In this document: piece by piece, positions 32,706 through 45,800 of the stretch
Layout: every line of letters starts with the position of its first letter
How positions within the stretch are numbered: position 1 is the stretch's first letter
NCBI GenBank assembly: GCA_902728285.1
Contig: CACVBU010000593.1
Span: forward strand, 272,747 to 336,746
Direction of reading: 5' to 3'
DNA from: Clytia hemisphaerica
Taxonomy: Eukaryota > Cnidaria > Hydrozoa > Leptothecata > Clytiidae
Length of the DNA stretch: 64,000 bases
Made by a program: the position numbers and the translations under genes
The notes under the pieces: model-generated
Database searches by the model: none
What the model was told of the DNA's origin: nothing
The model's input: the letters and a program-made list of their open reading frames with translations, nothing else

Positions 32706-35700
32706 GTTTGGCTTGGCAGGCTAAACGCGGAAATTGAAAGCCAAAATTTAGGGGTTGATACTTGTTCTAAAGGCTGTGGGGTGGGTTTAAAGGCCTAACC
32801 AAGCAAAATGACTCACCGCGTTTGGCTTGGCAGGCTAAACGCGGAAATTGAAAGCCCAAAATTAGGGGTTGATACTTGTTCTAAAGGCTGTGGGGTGGGT
32901 TTAAAGGCCTAACCAAGCAAAATGACTCACCGCGTTTGGCTTGGCAGGCTAAACGCGGAAATTGAAAGCCAAAATTAGGGGTTGATACTTGTTCTAAAGG
33001 CTGTGGGGTGGGTTTAAAGGCCTAACCAAGCAAAATGACTCACCGCGTTTGGCTTGGCAGGCTAAACGCGGAAATTGAAAGCCAAAATTAGGGGTTGATA
33101 CTTGTTCTAAAGGCTGTGGGGTGGGTTTTTAAAGGCCTAACCAAGCAAAATGACTCACCGCGTTTGGCTTGGCAGGCTAAACGCGGAAATTGAAAGCCAA
33201 AATTAGGGGTTGATACTTGTTCTAAAGGCTGTGGGGTGGGTTTAAAGGCCTAACCAAGCAAAATGACTCACCGCGTTTGGCTTGGCAGGCTAAACGCGGA
33301 AATTGAAAGCCAAAATTTAGGGGTTGGTACTTGTTCTAAAGGCTGTGGGGTGGGTTTAAAGGCCTAACCAAGCAAAATGACTCACCGCGTTTGGCTTGGC
33401 AGGCTAAACGCGGAAATTGAAAGCCAAAATTTAGGGGTTGATACTTGTTCTAAAGGCTGTGGGGTGGGTTTAAAGGCCTAACCAAGCAAAATGACTCACC
33501 GCGTTTGGCTTGGCAGGCTAAACGCGGAAATTGAAAGCCAAAATTAGGGGTTGATACTTGTTCTAAAGGCTGTGGGGTGGGTTTAAAGGCCTAACCAAGC
33601 AAAATGACTCACCGCGTTTGGCTTGGCAGGCTAAACGCGGAAATTGAAAGCCAAAATTTAGGGGTTGATACTTGTTCTAAAGGCTGTGGGGTGGGTTTTT
33701 TAAAGGCCTAACCAAGCAAAATGACTCACCGCGTTTGGCTTGGCAGGCTAAACGCGGAAATTGAAAGCCAAAATTTAGGGGTTGATACTTGTTCTAAAGG
33801 CTGTGGGGTGGGTTTAAAGGCCTAACCAAGCAAAATGACTCACCGCGTTTGGCTTGGCAGGCTAAACGCGGAAATTGAAAGCCAAAATTAGGGTTTGATA
33901 CTTGTTCTAAAGGCTGTGGGGTGGGTTTAAAGGCCTAACCAAGCAAAATGACTCACCGCGTTTGGCTTGGCAGGCTAAACGCGGAAATTGAAAGCCAAAA
34001 TTAGGGGTTGATACTTGTTCTAAAGGCTGTGGGGTGGGTTTAAAGGCCTAACCAAGCAAAATGACTCACCGCGTTTGGCTTGGCAGGCTAAACGCGGAAA
34101 TTGAAAGCCAAAATTAGGGGTTGATACTTGTTCTAAAGGCTGTGGGGTGGGTTTAAAGGCCTAACCAAGCAAAATGACTCACCGCGTTTGGCTTGGCAGG
34201 CTAAACGCGGAAATTGAAAGCCAAAATTAGGGGTTGATACTTGTTCTAAAGGCTGTGGGTGGGTGGTTTTTAAAGGCCTAACCAAGCAAAATGACTCACC
34301 GCGTTTGGCTTGGCAGGCTAAACGCGGAAATTGAAAGCCAAAATTTAGGGGTTGATACTTGTTCTAAAGGCTGTGGGGTGGGTTTAAAGGCCTAACCAAG
34401 CAAAATGACTCACCGCGTTTGGCTTGGCAGGCTAAACGCGGAAATTGAAAGCCAAAATTAGGGGTTGATACTTGTTCTAAAGGCTGTGGGGTGGGTTTAA
34501 AGGCCTAACCAAGCAAAATGACTCACCGCGTTTGGCTTGGCAGGCTAAACGCGGAAATTGAAAGCCAAAATTAGGGGTTGATACTTGTTCTAAAGGCTGT
34601 GGGGTGGGTTTAAAGGCCTAACCAAGCAAAATGACTCACCGCGTTTGGCTTGGCAGGCTAAACGCGGAAATTGAAAGCCAAAATTAGGGGTTGATACTTG
34701 TTCTAAAGGCTGTGGGGTGGGTTTAAAGGCCTAACCAAGCAAAATGACTCACCGCGTTTGGCTTGGCAGGCTAAACGCGGAAATTGAAAGCCAAAATTAG
34801 GGGTTGATACTTGTTCTAAAGGCTGTGGGGTGGGTTTAAAGGCCTAACCAAGCAAAATGACTCACCGCGTTTGGCTTGGCAGGCTAAACGCGGAAATTGA
34901 AAGCCAAAATTAGGGGTTGATACTTGTTCTAAAGGCTGTGGGTGGGTTTAAAGGCCTAACCAAGCAAAATGACTCACCGCGTTTGGCTTGGCAGGCTAAA
35001 CGCGGAAATTGAAAGCCAAAATTAGGGGTTGATACTTGTTCTAAAGGCTGTGGGGTGGGTTTAAAGGCCTAACCAAGCAAAATGACTCACCGCGTTTGGC
35101 TTGGCAGGCTAAACGCGGAAATTGAAAGCCAAAATTAGGGGTTGATACTTGTTCTAAAGGCTGTGGGGGTGGGTTTTAAAGGCCTAACCAAGCAAAATGA
35201 CTCACCGCGTTTGGCTTGGCAGGCTAAACGCGGAAATTGAAAGCCAAAATTAGGGGTTGATACTTGTTCTAAAGGCTGTGGGGTGGGTTTAAAGGCCTAA
35301 CCAAGCAAAATGACTCACCGCGTTTGGCTTGGCAGGCTAAACGCGGAAATTGAAAGCCAAAATTAGGGGTTGATACTTGTTCTAAAGGCTGTGGGGTGGG
35401 TTTAAAGGCCTAACCAAGCAAAATGACTCACCGCGTTTGGCTTGGCAGGCTAAACGCGGAAATTGAAAGCCAAAATTAGGGGTTGATACTTGTTCTAAAG
35501 GCTGTGGGGTGGGTTTTTTTAAGGCCTAACCAAGCAAAATGACTCACCGCGTTTGGCTTGGCAGGGTAAACGCGGAAATTGAAAGCCAAAATTAGGGGTT
35601 GATACTTGTTCTAAAGGCTGTGGGTGGGTTTAAAGGCCTAACCAAGCAAAATGACTCACCGCGTTTGGCTTGGCAGGGTAAACGCGGAAATTGAAAGCCA

Positions 35701-35786
35701 AAATTAGGGGTTGATACTTGTTCTAAAGGCTGTGGGGTGGGTTTTTAAAGGCCTAACCAAGCAAATGACTCACCGCGTTTGGCTTG

Positions 35787-35787
35787 N
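35787..35787. other. Single N at satellite edge
   Basis: One N separates GGCTTG of a satellite unit from unrelated DNA. It probably marks a join or unresolved base and not a natural array end. Confidence 0.7.
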
Positions 35788-36870
35788 TTGATTTAAAAGT
35801 TTTTCATTTTCTTCTGCAGTCTTGCATGCAATACAGTTCAAAAAACTGTGAGAATTCCTCATATCCAGACTCAAATTATTCCAAATATCTAAGTGTACTT
35901 GTTAATGATATCTTGTTTTTTTGCAGCTGACATTTTTCTTATTGTGAGTTGGTCCAGGAAACGTTTTTTGTATGAAGCAAATTTGTAACTGTCAATCTGA
36001 CAATGCGGAAACTGAGAAACAAAACTTCGTATTTAATTCGGTTTAGACGAAGGATCATTTTGACCGAAATATTGTTGCTTTCATATACCAGCATTGAAAA
36101 AGGTACCTATGAAGAGGTATTAAAAAAATTAGAATTAACATGTAAATTGTCATTGTTGCTTATTATAACAAAAAAGTCCTAAAATCCCCATCCATTCCAC
36201 AATTCACCAAAACATTTTCCACTCTATACAAAACATCTTCACCACACACTTAATAAAAATCCATACTCTCATACAAAAAAAAATTAACCAAAACACCATT
36301 AAACCACACGAATTAGCCGTTTATAAATAAAGGCGACATATTCCTGTTAAAATAGCAGAGATCAATATATAAACGACATATTAAACAGTTCAATAAGTAA
36401 AAGTGCTAAAGAAAGTTCTCTGTATGTTTTGATTGAATAAAAAATCGCGTCGTCAACAACAAATTTACTACGGTCCGAAATTAAACCGGGGTAAATAGTA
36501 CGGGTAAAAGCGTTTTATGTTCTAAAAACGGAAACATTACATCAAATAGACGAATATCGTAATCCTAAAAAGTGGACCAGTTCTGCTCAATGTATGGTGA
36601 ATAATTATATCAGACGAACTGCAGATTTTTGGGTTACTGTAACGGTGTTAGAAAAATTAAATGACTTTCTCGCGCTCAATTTTTGTGAAATTTCCATGCG
36701 AACCCGGATTTAAAAAACCGTTTAAATGACGTCATAACAGGGTAATATTTTCATACAGCCGTTTTCGAAAGCTCATCGTATTTTTATGAAAATATAAGTT
36801 ACAAATTTCCTTAAGAATAGGAAGTTGCTTCCTTCTTTGTGGACATGGCCGTAAACTCACTGGAGTGAGT
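35788..36870. other. 1.1-kb spacer between satellite blocks
   Basis: AT-rich unique-looking DNA. No gene recognised. It contains a stretch of about 130 bp almost free of G (36178-36308), noted among the findings. Confidence 0.5.
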
Positions 36871-39800
36871 AAGGGTTCAGGAAGGCAAGGAAAAGAAGGG
36901 TTGAGTCACGCGTTTTGGCTTGGCAGGGTAAACGAGTGAAAGCATAGCAAAATGAGTGGTTAGGGGGTTTCCAGGATGGCAGGCTTCAAAGGCCGGAAAG
37001 AAAGTTTGAGTCACCGCGTTTGGCTTGGCAGGGTAAACGCGGTGAAAGCATAGCAAAAATAAATGATTAGGGGGTGTTCTAAGGCTTGAGTAGGGTTCAG
37101 AAGGCAAGGAAAGAAAGTTTGAGTCACCGCGTTTGGCTTGGCAGGGTAAACGCGGAAATTTAAGCCAATTTAGGGTTACTTTTAAAGGCTGTGGGTGGTT
37201 TTAAAGGCCTAAAGAAAAGACTCACCGCGTTTGGCTTGGCAGGTAAACGCAATTGAAGCCACTTTAGGGGTTGATTGTTCTAAAGGCTGTGGGTGGGTTT
37301 AAAGGCCTAAAAGCAAATGACTCACCGCGTTTTGCTTGGCAGGGTAAACGCGGAAATTTAAGCCAAATTAGGGGATACTGTTCTAAAGGCTGTGGGGTGG
37401 GTTTAAAGGCCTAACCAAGCAAAGACACCGCGTTTGGCTTGGCAGGGTAAACGCGGAAAGCAAGCAAAAATGAAAGGTTTTCTAACTTGTTCTTGTGGGG
37501 TGGGTTTTAAGGCCGAAACAAAATGACTCACCGCTTTGCTTGGCAGGGTAAACGCGAAAGAAGCCAAAATGAGGTGTTGATTGTTCTAAGGCTGGGGGTG
37601 GGTTTAAAGGCCTAAAGCAAAATGATCACCGCGTTTGGCTTGGCAGGGTAAACGCGGAAATTTAAGCAAAATTAGGGGTTGATACTTGTTCTAAAAGCTG
37701 TGGGTGGGTTTAAAGGCCCAAGCAAAATGACTCACCGCGTTTGGCTTGGCAGGGTAAACGCGGAAATTGAAGCCAAAGAGGGGTTAGGGGTTGTTCTAAA
37801 GGCTGTGGGGTGGGTTAAAGGCCTAAAAGCAAATTTGACTCACCGCGTTTGGCTTGGCAGGGTAAACGCGGAAAGACAAAATTAGGGGTTGATTACTTGT
37901 TTAAAAGCTGTGGGGTGGGTTAAAGGCAAAAGCAAAATGACTCACCGCGTTGGCTTGGCAGGGTAAACGCGGGAAATTTAGCAAAAAAGGGTTAGGGGGT
38001 TGTTCTAAAGGCTGTGGGGTGGGTTTAAAGGCCTAAACAAGCAAAATGACTCACCGCGTTTGGCTTGGCAGGGTAAACGCGGAAAGAAACCAAAATTAGG
38101 GGTTGGGGGTTTCTAAAGGTTGGGGTGGTTAAAGGCCTAAAAGCAAAATGATCACCGCGTTTGGCTTGGCAGGTAAACGCGGGAAAGCCAAAATTAGGGT
38201 GAAAGGCTGTGGGTGGGCCCGGAAAAAGCAACTGACTCACCGCGTTTGGCTTGGCAGGGTAAACGCGGAAAGAAAGCAAAAATTAGGGTTAGGGGTTGTT
38301 CTAAAGGCTGTGGGGGTGGGTTTAAAAGGCCTAAACCAGCAAAATGACTCACCGCGTTTGGCTTGGCACAGGGTAAACGCGGAATTGAAAGCCAAAATTT
38401 AGGGGGTTAAAGGCTGTGGGGTGGGTTTAAAGGCCTAACCAAGCAAAATGACTCACCGCGTTTGGCTTGGCAGGGTAAACGCGGAAATTGAAAGCCAAAA
38501 TTAGGGGTTTATACTTGTTCTAAAGGCTGTGGGGTGGGTTTAAAGGCCTAACCAAGCAAAATGACTCACCGCGTTTGGCTTGGCAGGGTAAACGCGGAAA
38601 TTGAAAGCCAAAATTAGGGTTGGTATACTTGTTCTAAAGGCTGTGGGGTGGGTTTAAAGGCCTAACCAAGCAAAATGACTCACCGCGTTTGGCTTGGCAG
38701 GGTAAACGCGGAAATTGAAAGCCAAAATTAGGGGTTGATACTTGTTCTAAAGGCTGTGGGGTGGGTTTAAAGGCCTAACCAAGCAAAATGACTCACCGCG
38801 TTTGGCTTGGCAGGGTAAACGCGGAAATTGAAAGCCAAAATTAGGGGTTGATACTTGTTCTAAAGGCTGTGGGGTGGGTTTAAAGGCCTAACCAAGCAAA
38901 ATGACTCACCGCGTTTGGCTTGGCAGGGTAAACGCGGAAATTGAAAGCCAAAATTAGGGGTTGATACTTGTTCTAAAGGCTGTGGGGTGGGTTTAAAGGC
39001 CTAACCAAGCAAAATGACTCACCGCGTTTGGCTTGGCAGGGTAAACGCGGAAATTGAAAGCCAAAATTAGGGGTTGATACTTGTTCTAAAGGCTGTGGGG
39101 TGGGTTTAAAGGCCTAACCAAGCAAAATGACTCACCGCGTTTGGCTTGGCAGGGTAAACGCGGAAATTGAAAGCCAAAATTAGGGGTTGATACTTGTTCT
39201 AAAGGCTGTGGGGTGGGTTTAAAGGCCTAACCAAGCAAAATGACTCACCGCGTTTGGCTTGGCAGGGTAAACGCGGAAATTGAAAGCCAAAATTAGGGGT
39301 TGATACTTGTTCTAAAGGCTGTGGGGTGGGTTTAAAGGCCTAACCAAGCAAAATGACTCACCGCGTTTGGCTTGGCAGGGTAAACGCGGAAATTGAAAGC
39401 CAAAATTAGGGGTTGATACTTGTTCTAAAGGCTGTGGGGTGGGTTTAAAGGCCTAACCAAGCAAAATGACTCACCGCGTTTGGCTTGGCAGGGTAAACGC
39501 GGAAATTGAAAGCCAAAATTAGGGGTTGATACTTGTTCTAAAGGCTGTGGGGTGGGTTTAAAGGCCTAACCAAGCAAAATGACTCACCGCGTTTGGCTTG
39601 GCAGGGTAAACGCGGAAATTGAAAGCCAAAATTAGGGGTTGATACTTGTTCTAAAGGCTGTGGGTGGGTTTAAAGGCCTAACCAAGCAAAATGACTCACC
39701 GCGTTTGGCTTGGCAGGGTAAACGCGGAAATTGAAAGCCAAAATTAGGGGTTGATACTTGTTCTAAAGGCTGTGGGGTGGGTTTAAAGGCCTAACCAAGC

Positions 39801-42800
39801 AAAATGACTCACCGCGTTTGGCTTGGCAGGGTAAACGCGGAAATTGAAAGCCAAAATTTAGGGGTTGATACTTGTTCTAAAGGCTGTGGGGTGGGTTTAA
39901 AAGGCCTAACCAAGCAAAATGACTCACCGCGTTTGGCTTGGCAGGGTAAACGCGGAAATTGAAAGCCAAAATTAGGGGTTGATACTTGTTCTAAAGGCTG
40001 TGGGGTGGGTTTAAAAAGGCCTAACCAAGCAAAATGACTCACCGCGTTTGGCTTGGCAGGGTAAACGCGGAAATTGAAAGCCAAAATTAGGGGTTGATAC
40101 TTGTTCTAAAGGCTGTGGGGTGGGTTTAAAAAAAGGCCTAACCAAGCAAAATGACTCACCGCGTTTGGCTTGGCAGGGTAAACGCGGAAATTGAAAGCCA
40201 AAATTAGGGGTTGATACTTGTTCTAAAGGCTGTGGGGTGGGTTTAAAGGCCTAACCAAGCAAAATGACTCACCGCGTTTGGCTTGGCAGGGTAAACGCGG
40301 AAATTGAAAGCCAAAATTAGGGGTTGATACTTGTTCTAAAGGCTGTGGGGGGGTTTAAAAGGCCTAACCAAGCAAAATGACTCACCGCGTTTGGCTTGGC
40401 AGGGTAAACGCGGAAATTGAAAGCCAAAATTAGGGGTTGATACTTGTTCTAAAGGCTGTGGGGTGGGTTTAAAGGCCTAACCAAGCAAAATGACTCACCG
40501 CGTTTGGCTTGGCAGGGTAAACGCGGAAATTGAAAGCCAAAATTAGGGGTTGATACTTGTTCTAAAGGCTGTGGGGTGGGTTTAAAGGCCTAACCAAGCA
40601 AAATGACTCACCGCGTTTGGCTTGGCAGGGTAAACGCGGAAATTGAAAGCCAAAATTTTAGGGGTTGATACTTGTTCTAAAGGCTGTGGGGTGGGTTTTA
40701 AAGGCCTAACCAAGCAAAATGACTCACCGCGTTTGGCTTGGCAGGGTAAACGCGGAAATTGAAAGCCAAAATTAGGGGTTGATACTTGTTCTAAAGGCTG
40801 TGGGGTGGGTTTAAAAGGCCTAACCAAGCAAAATGACTCACCGCGTTTGGCTTGGCAGGGTAAACGCGGAAATTGAAAGCCAAAATTAGGGGTTGATACT
40901 TGTTCTAAAGGCTGTGGGGTGGGTTTAAAGGCCTAACCAAGCAAAATGACTCACCGCGTTTGGCTTGGCAGGGTAAACGCGGAAATTGAAAGCCAAAATT
41001 AGGGGTTGATACTTGTTCTAAAGGCTGTGGGGTGGGTTTAAAGGCCTAACCAAGCAAAATGACTCACCGCGTTTGGCTTGGCAGGGTAAACGCGGAAATT
41101 GAAAGCCAAAATTAGGGGTTGATACTTGTTCTAAAGGCTGTGGGGTGGGTTTAAAGGCCTAACCAAGCAAAATGACTCACCGCGTTTGGCTTGGCAGGGT
41201 AAACGCGGAAATTGAAAGCCAAAATTAGGGGTTGATACTTGTTCTAAAGGCTGTGGGGTGGGTTTAAAGGCCTAACCAAGCAAAATGACTCACCGCGTTT
41301 GGCTTGGCAGGGTAAACGCGGAAATTGAAAGCCAAAATTTTAGGGGTTGATACTTGTTCTAAAGGCTGTGGGGGTGGGTTTAAAAAAGGCCTAACCAAGC
41401 AAAATGACTCACCGCGTTTGGCTTGGCAGGGTAAACGCGGAAATTGAAAGCCAAAATTAGGGGTTGATACTTGTTCTAAAGGCTGTGGGGTGGGTTTAAA
41501 GGCCTAACCAAGCAAAATGACTCACCGCGTTTGGCTTGGCAGGGTAAACGCGGAAATTGAAAGCCAAAATTAGGGGTTGATACTTGTTCTAAAGGCTGTG
41601 GGGTGGGTTTAAAGGCCTAACCAAGCAAAATGACTCACCGCGTTTGGCTTGGCAGGGTAAACGCGGAAATTGAAAGCCAAAATTAGGGGTTGATACTTGT
41701 TCTAAAGGCTGTGGGGTGGGTTTAAAGGCCTAACCAAGCAAAATGACTCACCGCGTTTGGCTTGGCAGGGTAAACGCGGAAATTGAAAGCCAAAATTAGG
41801 GGTTGATACTTGTTCTAAAGGCTGTGGGGTGGGTTTAAAGGCCTAACCAAGCAAAATGACTCACCGCGTTTGGCTTGGCAGGGTAAACGCGGAAATTGAA
41901 AGCCAAAATTAGGGGTTGATACTTGTTCTAAAGGCTGTGGGGTGGGTTTAAAGGCCTAACCAAGCAAAATGACTCACCGCGTTTGGCTTGGCAGGGTAAA
42001 CGCGGAAATTGAAAGCCAAAATTTAGGGGTTGATACTTGTTCTAAAGGCTGTGGGGTGGGTTTAAAGGCCTAACCAAGCAAAATGACTCACCGCGTTTGG
42101 CTTGGCAGGGTAAACGCGGAAATTGAAAGCCAAAATTTTAGGGGTTGATACTTGTTCTAAAGGCTGTGGGGTGGGTTTAAAAGGCCTAACCAAGCAAAAT
42201 GACTCACCGCGTTTGGCTTGGCAGGGTAAACGCGGAAATTGAAAGCCAAAATTTAGGGGTTGATACTTGTTCTAAAGGCTGTGGGGTGGGTTTAAAGGCC
42301 TAACCAAGCAAAATGACTCACCGCGTTTGGCTTGGCAGGGTAAACGCGGAAATTGAAAGCCAAAATTTAGGGGTTGATACTTGTTCTAAAGGCTGTGGGG
42401 TGGGTTTAAAGGCCTAACCAAGCAAAATGACTCACCGCGTTTGGCTTGGCAGGGTAAACGCGGAAATTGAAAGCCAAAATTTAGGGGTTGATACTTGTTC
42501 TAAAGGCTGTGGGGTGGGTTTAAAGGCCTAACCAAGCAAAATGACTCACCGCGTTTGGCTTGGCAGGGTAAACGCGGAAATTGAAAGCCAAAATTAGGGG
42601 TTGATACTTGTTCTAAAGGCTGTGGGGGGGGGTTTAAAGGCCTAACCAAGCAAAATGACTCACCGCGTTTGGCTTGGCAGGGTAAACGCGGAAATTGAAA
42701 GCCAAAATTAGGGGTTGATACTTGTTCTAAAGGCTGTGGGGTGGGTTTAAAGGCCTAACCAAGCAAAATGACTCACCGCGTTTGGCTTGGCAGGGTAAAC

Positions 42801-45800
42801 GCGGAAATTGAAAGCCAAAATTAGGGGTTGATACTTGTTCTAAAGGCTGTGGGGTGGGTTTAAAAGGCCTAACCAAGCAAAATGACTCACCGCGTTTGGC
42901 TTGGCAGGGTAAACGCGGAAATTGAAAGCCAAAATTTAGGGGTTGATACTTGTTCTAAAGGCTGTGGGGTGGGTTTTAAAGGCCTAACCAAGCAAAATGA
43001 CTCACCGCGTTTGGCTTGGCAGGGTAAACGCGGAAATTGAAAGCCAAAATTTAGGGGTTGATACTTGTTCTAAAGGCTGTGGGGTGGGTTTAAAGGCCTA
43101 ACCAAGCAAAATGACTCACCGCGTTTGGCTTGGCAGGGTAAACGCGGAAATTGAAAAAGCCAAAATTTAGGGGTTGATACTTGTTCTAAAGGCTGTGGGG
43201 TGGGTTTAAAGGCCTAACCAAGCAAAATGACTCACCGCGTTTGGCTTGGCAGGGTAAACGCGGAAATTGAAAGCCAAAATTAGGGGTTGATACTTGTTCT
43301 AAAGGCTGTGGGGTGGGTTTAAAGGCCTAACCAAGCAAAATGACTCACCGCGTTTGGCTTGGCAGGGTAAACGCGGAAATTGAAAGCCAAAATTTAGGGG
43401 TTGATACTTGTTCTAAAGGCTGTGGGGTGGGTTTAAAAGGCCTAACCAAGCAAAATGACTCACCGCGTTTTGGCTTGGCAGGGTAAACGCGGAAATTGAA
43501 AGCCAAAATTTAGGGGTTGATACTTGTTCTAAAGGCTGTGGGGTGGGTTTAAAGGCCTAACCAAGCAAAATGACTCACCGCGTTTGGCTTGGCAGGGTAA
43601 ACGCGGAAATTGAAAGCCAAAATTAGGGGTTGATACTTGTTCTAAAGGCTGTGGGGTGGGTTTAAAGGCCTAACCAAGCAAAATGACTCACCGCGTTTGG
43701 CTTGGCAGGGTAAACGCGGAAATTGAAAGCCAAAATTAGGGGTTGATACTTGTTCTAAAGGCTGTGGGGTGGGTTTAAAGGCCTAACCAAGCAAAATGAC
43801 TCACCGCGTTTGGCTTGGCAGGGTAAACGCGGAAATTGAAAGCCAAAATTTAGGGGTTGATACTTGTTCTAAAGGCTGTGGGGTGGGTTTAAAGGCCTAA
43901 CCAAGCAAAATGACTCACCGCGTTTGGCTTGGCAGGGTAAACGCGGAAATTGAAAGCCAAAATTAGGGGTTGATACTTGTTCTAAAGGCTGTGGGGTGGG
44001 TTTAAAAGGCCTAACCAAGCAAAATGACTCACCGCGTTTGGCTTGGCAGGGTAAACGCGGAAATTGAAAGCCAAAATTTAGGGGTTGATACTTGTTCTAA
44101 AGGCTGTGGGGTGGGTTTAAAGGCCTAACCAAGCAAAATGACTCACCGCGTTTGGCTTGGCAGGGTAAACGCGGAAATTGAAAGCCAAAATTTAGGGGTT
44201 GATACTTGTTCTAAAGGCTGTGGGGTGGGTTTAAAAGGCCTAACCAAGCAAAATGACTCACCGCGTTTGGCTTGGCAGGGTAAACGCGGAAATTGAAAGC
44301 CAAAATTTAGGGGTTTGATACTTGTTCTAAAGGCTGTGGGGGTGGGTTTAAAGGCCTAACCAAGCAAAATGACTCACCGCGTTTGGCTTGGCAGGGTAAA
44401 CGCGGAAATTGAAAGCCAAAATTTAGGGGTTTGATACTTGTTCTAAAGGCTGTGGGGTGGGTTTAAAGGCCTAACCAAGCAAAATGACTCACCGCGCGTT
44501 TGGCTTGGCAGGGTAAACGCGGAAATTGAAAGCCAAAATTTAGGGGTTGATACTTGTTCTAAAGGCTGTGGGGTGGGTTTAAAAGGCCTAACCAAGCAAA
44601 ATGACTCACCGCGTTTGGCTTGGCAGGGTAAACGCGGAAATTGAAAGCCAAAATTAGGGGTTGATACTTGTTCTAAAGGCTGTGGGGTGGGTTTAAAGGC
44701 CTAACCAAGCAAAATGACTCACCGCGTTTGGCTTGGCAGGGTAAACGCGGAAATTGAAAGCCAAAATTAGGGGTTGATACTTGTTCTAAAGGCTGTGGGG
44801 TGGGTTTAAAGGCCTAACCAAGCAAAATGACTCACCGCGTTTGGCTTGGCAGGGTAAACGCGGAAATTGAAAGCCAAAATTAGGGGTTGATACTTGTTCT
44901 AAAGGCTGTGGGGTGGGTTTAAAGGCCTAACCAAGCAAAATGACTCACCGCGTTTGGCTTGGCAGGGTAAACGCGGAAATTGAAAGCCAAAATTAGGGGT
45001 TGATACTTGTTCTAAAGGCTTGGTGGTTAAAAAGGCTGGGGTAAACGCGGAAATTTAGGGTTGGGTTACTTGTTCTAAATGTTTTAAAGGCCTAACCAAG
45101 CAAAATGACTCACCGCGTTTGGCTTGGCAGGGTAAACGCGGAAATTGAAAGCCAAAATTAGGGGTTGATACTTGTTCTAAAGGCTGTGGGGTGGGTTTAA
45201 AGGCCTAACCAAGCAAAATGACTCACCGCGTTTGGCTTGGCAGGGTAAACGCGGAAATTGAAAGCCAAAATTAGGGGTTGATACTTGTTCTAAAGGCTGT
45301 GGGGTGGGTTTAAAGGCCTAACCAAGCAAAATGACTCACCGCGTTTGGCTTGGCAGGGTAAACGCGGAAATTGAAAGCCAAAATTTTAGGGGTTGATACT
45401 TGTTCTAAAGGCTGTGGGGTGGGTTTAAAGGCCTAACCAAGCAAAATGACTCACCGCGTTTGGCTTGGCAGGGTAAACGCGGAAATTGAAAGCCAAAATT
45501 TAGGGGTTTGATACTTGTTCTAAAGGCTGTGGGGTGGGTTTAAAGGCCTAACCAAGCAAAATGACTCACCGCGTTTGGCTTGGCAGGGTAAACGCGGAAA
45601 TTGAAAGCCAAAATTAGGGGTTGATACTTGTTCTAAAGGCTGTGGGGGTGGGTTTAAAAGGCCTAACCAAGCAAAATGACTCACCGCGTTTGGCTTGGCA
45701 GGGTAAACGCGGAAATTGAAAGCCAAAATTAGGGGTTGATACTTGTTCTAAAGGCTGTGGGGTGGGTTTAAAGGCCTAACCAAGCAAAATGACTCACCGC

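Larger units (their letters stand above)
26095..35786. repeat. 113-bp satellite array, block 1 (about 86 units)
   Basis: Head-to-tail copies with CCGCGTTTGGC recurring every 113 bp (for example 30301, 30414, 30527). The unit also has GGAAATTGAAAGCCAAAATT, GGGGTTGATACTTGTTCTAA and GGCCTAACCAAGCAAAATGA. Most copies are almost identical, differing in homopolymer lengths. One base after GGCAGG is C or G: mixed from 26.1 to 31.9 kb, only C from 32.7 to 35.45 kb, G in the last two units. Short dyads exist: CCGCGTTT with AAACGCGG, and TTTGGCTT with AAGCCAAA. The block is richer in G+C than its flanks. Frames open across units come from indels and are not genes. It stops at an N at 35787. Confidence 0.95.

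Noticed and set aside
26095..35786. CRISPR-like array of direct repeats
   Set aside because: There are no variable spacers; units are contiguous and the setting is eukaryotic.
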